A DNA stretch of 26,244 nucleotides from JBFLVN01 sp040758475 (GTDB lineage Bacteria > JAGRBM01). Position 1 is the stretch's first letter, and every line of letters starts with the position of its first letter. The position numbers were made by a program, and so were the translations under genes. Positions 22,791 through 26,244 of this stretch are shown here, in pieces. The DNA is taken from assembly GCA_040758475.1 (NCBI GenBank), contig JBFLVN010000014.1, positions 1 through 26,244 of the forward strand. The letters run 5' to 3'. The notes beneath the pieces are model-generated. The model ran no database searches. It saw only the letters and a list, made by a program, of their open reading frames with translations, and was not told the DNA's origin.

Positions 22791-23725
22791 GAAAAAAGAG
22801 ACGGGGAGGTGGAGCGTAGGGGCATCCGTTCGAGGACCGGCCCCGGAGAACCCCGGCCCTCTCCTTCTTCTTCGGGTTCCTTCCGGGCCTCAATTCCCAG
22901 AATCAGATCGGCGGCCTTTTGAGCCTGGGCGGCGGCCTGGATGGCCAACCGGGAATCACCCCGGAGCGCGTCGATCCAATTCTTGAGGTAGGCGGCCTGA
23001 TTGCGGATCACCGCCGGGCTGATACCAGCCATGCCGCACAGGAATGCCGCTCCCATTTCGGCCACCAATTCTTCCTTGCTGTAGCTGTAGGACCCGAAGG
23101 AAGCCGTTTCATTGAAGCTCTGCCGGGCGAGGCGGGATTCGTGCCCGGTGGAATGAGTGAGTTCGTGGAAGAGGGTGCCGTAGTACTCCTCTCCGGTCGT
23201 GAACGCTTCCGGGGAGGGCATGAAAACCATATCGAAGTAAGGATGGTAAGCGGCCTGGGTTTTGCCGTGGATCACTTCCGGGCCGTTCCGGTAGCCCTTG
23301 GCGATTTCCTCGCAAGCCCGGATCGGCTCGTGGGTCCTGGCCCGGTTCTCCTGGGGAGCCTGGACGCCTTCGCATTGGGAGACGTTGAAGACCGTGTAGT
23401 AGCGGAGGAAGGGAATCGTCTCGATCTCGCCGGGGCGCTCCCGGCTCTCCTTCTCGATCCAATTCCAGAAAATGACCGGAAGGCCCCTTTCCCCCTTCCG
23501 GACGTGGCCGCCCAACTGCCGGGCCTGCTTGAAGGTGAGGAAGTAGGGGGATTCAAACCCTGCCGCGTGGAGAAGGAACACGTTCACGCCCCGGTAGGGC
23601 TTGCCCGTCACGAGGTTCCGGGGGAACCCCTGCTCGGCGTTCCAGGGCTTTCGCCACGGGGCCACGCCCTTCTCCAGTTGTTCGATGATCCGGTCCGTGA
23701 TGATCTCGTAAACCTTGCCGCTCAT
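22787..23725 (-). CDS. ArdC-like antirestriction protein (ssDNA-binding + zincin)
   Basis: 312 residues from ATG 23725. Residues 1-115 are the ArdC N-terminal domain: EIITDRIIEQLEKGVAPWRK, then RGVNVFLLHAAGFESPYFLT and the QLGGHVRKGERG segment. The second domain is the zincin-like metallopeptidase with H187, E188, H191 in HELTHSTGHESRL, and EELVAEMGAAFLC with E223 as probable third ligand. ArdC proteins bind single-stranded DNA and protect incoming DNA from restriction. The end (from ~residue 282) is Glu/Arg/Gly-rich. The gene has its own copy of the shared promoter and is a defence-evasion gene. Confidence 0.9.
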   Translation of the reverse strand: MSGKVYEIITDRIIEQLEKGVAPWRKPWNAEQGFPRNLVTGKPYRGVNVFLLHAAGFESPYFLTFKQARQLGGHVRKGERGLPVIFWNWIEKESRERPGEIETIPFLRYYTVFNVSQCEGVQAPQENRARTHEPIRACEEIAKGYRNGPEVIHGKTQAAYHPYFDMVFMPSPEAFTTGEEYYGTLFHELTHSTGHESRLARQSFNETASFGSYSYSKEELVAEMGAAFLCGMAGISPAVIRNQAAYLKNWIDALRGDSRLAIQAAAQAQKAADLILGIEARKEPEEEGEGRGSPGPVLERMPLRSTSPSLFS

Positions 23726-23756
23726 TGTTCTCGCCTCACTTCTCTTTTCTCCTGAT

Positions 23757-23785
23757 ATTATGAGTTAAACTCATATTCAAGTCAA
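23757..23785 (-). promoter_or_regulatory. Promoter-operator copy 2 (drives ArdC-like gene)
   Basis: On the minus strand: -35 TTGACT (23780-23785), 17-bp spacer, -10 CATAAT (23757-23762). The palindrome is at 23760-23774. The predicted start lies about 25 bases before the ArdC-like ATG. Confidence 0.87.
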
Positions 23786-23857
23786 GAGAAATCGGCGGGC
23801 GGTTCGAGGGCGCCCCACGCCGGATGCCCCTATGCCTTCCGGGCCTGTATTTTCTTC

Positions 23858-23886
23858 TTGACTTTTATATGAGTTTAACTCATAAT
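23858..23886 (+). promoter_or_regulatory. Promoter-operator copy 3 (drives 23930 gene)
   Basis: On the plus strand: -35 TTGACT (23858-23863), 17-bp spacer, -10 CATAAT (23881-23886). The palindrome is at 23869-23883. It faces away from copy 2, leaving 72 bp between the two -35 boxes. Confidence 0.87.
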
Positions 23887-23929
23887 CTTAAACATGAAAC
23901 GAACGGGACAAAACGGAGGGAAAGAAACC

Positions 23930-24241
23930 ATGGATCGGAACGAAGCCATCAGAGAGATCAAGGCGGCCCTCAAACGCCGGAGCGGGCGGGCCTGGAGCGT
24001 GACGGGGGGAAGGGGAACCGCGTGGGGCTGGATCACGATTCATGCCCTGCCCTCCCGCCGGGTGGAACCTTGTGACTACATGTCCGACCAGGACCGGACC
24101 GAACTGGCCAAGCTCCTGGCCCTTGATCGGGTGGACCAACAGGGCGTCAGCATCGCGGCGGCCGATGATTTCCGCCGGGAATACGTGGACAGGGCCAACG
24201 GGCGGCCACCTTCCGTTATCGGCAAGCCCTATTGGGATTAA
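23930..24241 (+). CDS. Conserved mobile-element hypothetical protein (SVTGGRGTAWGWI family)
   Basis: 103 residues from ATG 23930, with GGAGG at good spacing. A second in-frame ATG at 23894 coincides with the predicted transcription start of promoter copy 3 and would be leaderless; the later start is preferred. The pattern AIREIKAALKRRSGRAW, then SVTGGRGTAWGWITIHALP, then the C-terminal DRANGRPPSVIGKPYWD is one I recall in many plasmids and phages without a known function. It is basic and may bind nucleic acid. Shared control with the ArdC-like gene suggests an early or defence-evasion role. Confidence 0.75.
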   Translation: MDRNEAIREIKAALKRRSGRAWSVTGGRGTAWGWITIHALPSRRVEPCDYMSDQDRTELAKLLALDRVDQQGVSIAAADDFRREYVDRANGRPPSVIGKPYWD

Positions 24242-24249
24242 AACGAAGA

Positions 24250-24280
24250 GCCCGGGAGCGGTAACAGTCGCTCACCGGGC
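24250..24280 (+). other. Strong hairpin after the 23930 gene
   Basis: GCCCGGGAGCG (24250-24260) pairs with CGCTC-a-CCGGGC (24269-24280) with one bulged A and loop GTAACAGT. It starts 8 bases after the stop. No T run follows, so it is not a standard intrinsic terminator. It may be a transcript 3' end or an RNA element in the leader of the next small gene. Confidence 0.5.
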
Positions 24281-24350
24281 CCGGCGGATCGGGTTGGAAT
24301 CCGAGCGGTCCTCTACAGGATGGCCCTCGAACGGGCCGGAGGCAAGAGGC

Positions 24351-24572
24351 ATGGACATTTCAAAAATCGTGACGATGGTTTGCGGGAATGACCGGTGCGC
24401 GGGCTATTGGAATACCGGCGACGGCTTGGGGGATAAATGCTACGCTTGCGGGACCAAGGGTAAATCCCCCATCGAGCTTCGCGGGGAAGTAACGCGGCTC
24501 AAGGCGGCCCTGCGATACCAAGAGCTGCCAGAATCTTTTCACGGAATAAACCGAAACCGAAAGCGATTATAG
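24351..24572 (+). CDS. Small zinc-finger protein
   Basis: 73 residues from ATG 24351 with GGAGG upstream. Two Cys pairs (CGNDRC and CYACG) lie 14 residues apart around GYWNTGDGLGDK, a rubredoxin/zinc-ribbon pattern. Then a helix (ELRGEVTRLKAALRYQEL) and a basic end (NRNRKRL). The last 74 bp overlap the 3' end of the convergent gene on the other strand, so the far end may not be strongly selected. Function unknown; nucleic-acid or protein binding is likely. Confidence 0.55.
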   Translation: MDISKIVTMVCGNDRCAGYWNTGDGLGDKCYACGTKGKSPIELRGEVTRLKAALRYQELPESFHGINRNRKRL

Positions 24573-24852
24573 TTCCGGCACCGATGATAATGCTTGACCA
24601 TCGAACTATCGTTGTTCGAAGGTCTACAATCTTGTCGTAAACATTTCCGATTTTCTTCGATAGATCATCAATATCAGAATCCATTCGCTGGACGCTTGCA
24701 TTCAGGGAACCGATGTCTTTTTGCATTTGAAACATGGCCTGTAGCGTAAAGCTATGATCCGCTAGCGGATGAGCCTGTGGCGTGGCCGCAGGATATTCCT
24801 CCGGGAGTCTCCCCGATTCTTCACCTCTTTGATCCCTATCCCTTGGAGACAT
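24499..24852 (-). CDS. Coiled-coil protein with C-terminal membrane anchor
   Basis: 117 residues; ATG follows the upstream stop with TAAATG contact. Residues 1-30 are polar. Residues 33-80 form a coiled coil (FTLQAMFQMQKDIGSLNASV, then DIDDLSKKIGNVYDKIVDLR). One TM helix follows at about 85-103 (SSIIIGAGTIIAFGFGLF) and a short tail. Proteins with this 'HSFTLQ...M/ELQK.IG.L' design are familiar from many bacterial genomes, without known function. It is paired with 24853-25122. Base composition is more AT-rich than the phage backbone. Confidence 0.7.
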   Translation of the reverse strand: MSPRDRDQRGEESGRLPEEYPAATPQAHPLADHSFTLQAMFQMQKDIGSLNASVQRMDSDIDDLSKKIGNVYDKIVDLRTTIVRWSSIIIGAGTIIAFGFGLFREKILAALGIAGPP

Positions 24853-25122
24853 TTAGGCCCCACTCGATGGCCAATTTGCCTTGAGCCATTCCCAAATTTG
24901 GACACTTGCGCGGCCCCAGTAACCGCTCAAATTATATACAATAGTGGAAGGCATTCCAGCCTGATCCAGCTTAATTTTACGGCCGATTTCTTCGGCCGTT
25001 CCACCGCTCGAAACAAGCCAATGCCCATCCCCCACTTGGAAGAAGTTACCCGGAAATTCTTCTTCAATTTTCTTTTGCAGCTCACCTTCGTGAGCCAGTT
25101 CAATAATCGCAAAGATTGCCAT
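24853..25122 (-). CDS. Small alpha/beta protein paired with membrane coiled-coil protein
   Basis: 89 residues from ATG 25122, GAGGA upstream at wide spacing. The predicted order is strand (AIFAIIEL), helix (LQKKIEEEFP), two strands (NFFQVGDGHWLVSSG), helix (TAEEIGRKIKL), strand (STIVYNLSG), helix (VQIWEWLKANW). That is a ferredoxin-like beta-alpha-beta-beta-alpha-beta order, as in Cas2/SinR-type small proteins; this is inference from the pattern only. It directly precedes the membrane coiled-coil gene. AT-richer than the late genes. An imperfect inverted repeat (TGGTT-AAA-AACCA, 25123-25135) lies just upstream of the start. Confidence 0.68.
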   Translation of the reverse strand: MAIFAIIELAHEGELQKKIEEEFPGNFFQVGDGHWLVSSGGTAEEIGRKIKLDQAGMPSTIVYNLSGYWGRASVQIWEWLKANWPSSGA

Positions 25123-25683
25123 TGGTTAAAAACCATTCCTCGCTGATGAATTTGTTCGCTGGAGAAAGGTTGGAATTAATACAACGGCAAATACACGCCG
25201 TTCAGAAACCACCATGGCCCTACCTCCCGGACCGATCAGAACCCCGATCCGAACCCCATGAAGTTGGCCCTGGGGAAGCTCCCCAAACCCCTATTAAACT
25301 AGCGATGGAATTATGAGTTTCCACCGCTTGCGCGAAGCTTCTAGCACCCTATCAGATCCTCGCGCAACGACTTTTACAAAGATACCCAAGGCCATTGGCG
25401 ATGTCACGTAGTCCGCTGGTCAAATGGGCAACTATTCGGAATTATTACCGAAATTTAATCCCTCCCCGCCCGCCGCCATCCGGTTTTGCTCCAACCATCG
25501 TACCATTTCGCTACGATCGGGGCGTATTCTCGGTGAGCCCCACTCACCGAGTCATCCTAACTTGTTGGAATCACAAGAGTTTACTAAAAAGAGTAGATAC
25601 CGGCCCCCTCCCCTGCTACGATTCGCCTGGGTGATCTAAGCAGGGGTTCCAAGGCGGGAGGTAGGAGGTGAGGGCCCTCCAAC
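25123..25683. other. About 560 bp without a convincing gene; several inverted and tandem repeats
   Basis: No ORF here has a good start and protein-like composition. The region contains: AACGGC/GCCGTT (25183-25202), a 12-bp tandem pair GATCMGAACCCC (25234-25257), TGGGGA/TCCCCA (25271-25285), ATCGTA/TACGAT (25497-25517), CTCGGTGAG/CTCACCGAG with a 5-nt loop (25529-25551), and CCCCTGCT/AGCAGGGG (25610-25646). It lies between an accessory module and a recombinase-like reading frame, so it could hold attP, a regulatory switch or an origin. Confidence 0.5.
25529..25551. repeat. Perfect 9-bp inverted repeat, 5-nt loop
   Basis: CTCGGTGAG and CTCACCGAG with loop CCCCA. There is no T run on either side. 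It is preceded by a second inverted repeat (25497-25517). Confidence 0.65.
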
Positions 25684-26244
25684 GTGCCACGTCCGCGCAA
25701 AGCGCCGGGCGAGAAAGCGGTTTCGAGCGGAATTTCTCTTCGGCCTGAAATACACGAATTAATTCAGAAGCTTATGAAATCCGAGCGGCTTACACGTTCG
25801 GAGCTTCTCCGAAGGGCGCTATTCGCTTACAACCGTTTAACTCCAGCCCAAAGAGCCGAAATCATTGAAGAAATGAATGAGGCGGAAAAAAAGCTCTTGA
25901 CAGAATACTCGAATCGCCGTAAAATTTACAAGAAAACGATTCCCCGGAAGACCCCGAAGAGCCCGCCAATGAGGCGGCAGCGGAAAACTCCGGGGAGTAT
26001 CGGGCAGCCGGGGCCGCAAAAGGCCCAAAGGACCACAAAGGGCGCTGACTGGCGGCGGGAAGAAGTCCTCTCGCGGCAGAAGCGCCACTTCAACCCGGAT
26101 CGCCTGACGCTCCACATCCTGCCCGGGGAAGCCAAGGACAAGGACAAGGGCCGCACCTTCCCGGTGGGCGTGATCCCGGAGCTTCGGGACGCGATCCTGG
26201 GGCAGATGGCCGTGACGGAAGCGCTCGAAAAGAAACAGGGGCGC
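25684..26244 (+). CDS. RHH-domain protein in frame with a tyrosine recombinase segment (3' partial, possibly chimeric)
   Basis: Frame open from GTG 25684 to the window edge (187 codons); GGAGGTGAG lies upstream. Residues ~15-50 are a ribbon-helix-helix domain (SSGISLRPEIHELIQKLMKS, then TRSELLRRALFAY). Residues ~82-118 are basic, Pro-rich and not protein-like. Residues ~121-187 match the middle of a phage tyrosine recombinase: WRREEVLSRQKRHFNPDRLT, where the Arg of the WRR pair is the usual first catalytic Arg, then a DKGRTFPVGVIPELRDAILG stretch and TEALEKKQGR. The recombinase lacks its N-terminal DNA-binding part. A different frame (about 25923-26047) also reads well, ending at TGA 26045-26047. 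So this may be a deletion fusion, a frameshifted gene pair, or a real fusion. Confidence 0.55.
   Translation, partial: MPRPRKAPGEKAVSSGISLRPEIHELIQKLMKSERLTRSELLRRALFAYNRLTPAQRAEIIEEMNEAEKKLLTEYSNRRKIYKKTIPRKTPKSPPMRRQRKTPGSIGQPGPQKAQRTTKGADWRREEVLSRQKRHFNPDRLTLHILPGEAKDKDKGRTFPVGVIPELRDAILGQMAVTEALEKKQGR

Noticed and set aside
23894..23929. Start of the small accessory gene at ATG 23894
   Set aside because: It coincides with the predicted transcription start and would be leaderless; ATG 23930 has a GGAGG at proper distance. Not excluded fully.
24042..24350. Upstream extension of the zinc-finger ORF to 24042
   Set aside because: It overlaps the 23930 gene and crosses the strong hairpin; ATG 24351 has GGAGG.
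25424..25550. Minus-strand ORF end with a protein-like reading (RSEMVRWLEQNRMAAGG)
   Set aside because: It is short and has a stop close upstream with no start codon at a good site. It could be a decayed gene end, but I cannot support it.
25395..25639. Two overlapping ORFs of 79 and 71 residues on the plus strand
   Set aside because: No ribosome binding site, low-complexity Pro/Arg composition, and they cross the inverted repeats at 25497-25551 without a coding pattern.
1..26244. CRISPR array or insertion sequence
   Set aside because: No regularly spaced identical repeats and no transposase or terminal inverted repeat pair was seen. The regular repeats at 13908-14666 are coding.

Overview
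This window holds most of the late region and part of the accessory region of a temperate, contractile-tailed bacteriophage or prophage. Most of it is GC-rich, with strong GGAG-type ribosome binding sites and many ATGA or stop/start overlaps. The host is probably a GC-rich Gram-negative bacterium: there is a spanin-like protein, an M15 endolysin, and an exported protein with a lipobox. I cannot assign a phylum from the sequence.

Positions 1-16938 (+ strand) are the structural genes. The head is lambda-like: the C-terminal part of an S49 prohead protease with a probable nested scaffold start, decoration protein D, capsid protein E, and an FII-type head-tail joiner. The tail follows the order of phage Mu: terminator, gp38-like, sheath, tube, a gp41-like chaperone with a -1 frameshift, tape measure, N, P, gp45 spike, gp46, gp47 and gp48. 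Adsorption genes come next: a DUF2793 protein, a fibre ending in six exact 45-residue repeats (probably a beta-propeller), a small beta-sandwich protein, and a large fibre with a carbohydrate-binding-like segment.

Positions 17028-18849 are the lysis cassette: a two-TM protein, a spanin-like coiled-coil protein, an M15 endolysin and a 3-TM holin. A tRNA with anticodon CAT lies just before the holin gene. A GTG-started exported protein (18904-19833) follows.

The accessory region (19830-24572) is mainly a minus-strand operon. From right to left it encodes a class II, serine-like tRNA with a UAU anticodon, four small proteins (one with a zinc ribbon), an XRE regulator, a 30-residue membrane peptide missed by ordinary ORF cut-offs, and a lipoprotein with HExxH. 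To its right are an ArdC-like antirestriction gene (minus) and a divergent small gene (plus). Each of the three transcription units begins with nearly the same 29-bp promoter: TTGACT, 17 bp, CATAAT, with the palindrome ATGAGTTWAACTCAT set in the spacer and -10. This is a shared regulon and is the strongest new observation here.

The right end (24499-26244) has a more AT-rich two-gene minus-strand module, about 560 bp of structured non-coding DNA, and an open frame joining a ribbon-helix-helix domain to the middle of a tyrosine recombinase, which runs off the window.
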